Source of the DNA: Montifringilla adamsi
Lineage: Eukaryota; Chordata; Aves; Passeriformes; Passeridae
Assembly: GCA_017590115.1 (NCBI GenBank)
Contig: JAGGNK010013558.1
Coordinates: forward strand, 18,246,574 to 18,310,573
DNA length: 64,000 bases
Direction of reading: 5' to 3'
Positions 63,001 to 64,000 of the stretch are shown here, in pieces. The notes below the pieces were generated by a model, which was not told the origin of the DNA, did not search any database, and saw nothing but the letters and a program-made list of their open reading frames with translations. The translations under genes were made by a program, and so were the position numbers. The first letter of the stretch is position 1, and each line of letters opens with the position of its first letter.

Positions 63001-64000
63001 GGAACTACTTAGCACTGCATTGACATTATCATGGCAAATTGCTTTAAAATATCACTTGTAACTGTAATATTAGCACAATAAAATATTTTATATTTGCCTA
63101 CTGTGTCTCAGAGCTTTTCCTGATGGTGAATTACTCCTCATAGTACATTAACAACGATTCTAGTAATTGTCAGGAGCACTGATGGACATTTTGTTCTCCC
63201 CCATGAAGGGAGATCACAGCTCCAAGGACACAGGCAGTTTATTAAATTTCATAACTCTTGCTTTCAGGTAGGTGATGTGGAAGACTTACACCTATATATC
63301 AATTATAAATTTATTGAGCTGATAGCTGGTAGGATTAGAGCATCTGCAAGCTGCAGTTTTATGCAGAGCTCAGGATCAAGGCTTCCCGTGCAGTGCCTCC
63401 CATTACAGCCTAATAAAGATGAATGTGGCCAGTGTTGCTCAGAGAGAGCCTGACTAAATGAAGAAAGCAGCTCAGTGAATGTGGAATCTGTACAGAAGCC
63501 AAACCCAACTCCTTTTTCTAACTCAGAGATGCAACATTTGGGCAGCTGCCCAAGGAAGGGAAGAGAAGGAAAACCAAGTCTGCATGCATTTTTATTTCTC
63601 ACTGACTCTAAGCTCACAGTTATAAAACCTAACTAAATTCTTGATTTCTTTATATGCGCTGTTCCAGACTCTTTAATCCATGATTATAGGAATGTAATTG
63701 ATATTCAGGCCATGTTAAATGCATTATGGTAACTCTGCAGTTAGGGAAGTAACATATTCCCACTAAATTTCAGTATGATGCAGTCCAAAGTGAAAACAAG
63801 ATAAAAGGAATTCAGAAGATGAGAACTCGGTGGGGTTTCATAATCCTCAGCATGTGCACATTTGAGAGGCAGAGATCCAAATGACCTGGACAAATCTGCA
63901 TAAAGTTTTTTAGCAAACATAAATGAATTCCTGAAGTAATCACTCCATCAACACATGGGATTGTATCTCCACCTCTCCCACTCTTCACTTCTGCTTGCAG

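Overview
This window comes from a bird nuclear genome, probably a songbird. It carries CR1 LINE 3'-end fragments whose wording (a shared phrase reading ATCCAGGGGCAGCC) I associate from memory with passerine CR1-J copies. It is mostly AT-rich intron with few repeats and has small exons with canonical GT/AG splice sites. There is no sign of bacterial, phage or plasmid organisation. The species cannot be decided from the sequence.

The only gene I can support is MEGF11 (multiple EGF-like domains 11), on the minus strand. Five internal coding exons lie, in gene order, at 30515-30269, 28325-28205, 23209-23073, 17962-17750 and 10446-10272. Their splice phases join without conflict into 893 nt, about 297 codons. 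These encode seven consecutive 8-cysteine EGF/laminin-type repeats, the last one cut just before its final cysteine by the next intron. Wording such as [39 protein letters not shown] and [11 protein letters not shown] fits MEGF11 rather than its paralogue MEGF10. From memory of the human protein (about 1040 residues), the signal peptide, EMI domain and first EGF unit should lie upstream (above position 64000). The remaining EGF repeats, the transmembrane segment and the cytoplasmic tail should lie downstream (below position 1).

Layout: 1-10271 is the start of a long intron. From 10272 to 30515 come the five exons, separated by introns of 7303, 5110, 4995 and 1943 bp. From 30516 to 64000 is a single upstream intron of more than 33 kb in which I found no exon. 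Repeats include a compound pentanucleotide microsatellite (10886-11000), a C-rich minisatellite interrupted by a 185-base assembly gap (30631-30988), one old CR1 scrap on the plus strand near 14.7 kb and nine CR1 fragments between 27.9 and 60.0 kb. All nine CR1 fragments are in the same orientation as the gene. A small CpG-rich patch lies deep in the upstream intron at 52475-52708.

I did not find a new biological system here. The observations most worth checking are: the extreme third-position GC of the exon next to the minisatellite; the frame-neutral 213-nt exon with a weak acceptor; the same-sense CR1 cluster; the intronic CpG patch; and the compound ATTCT/ATCCC tract.
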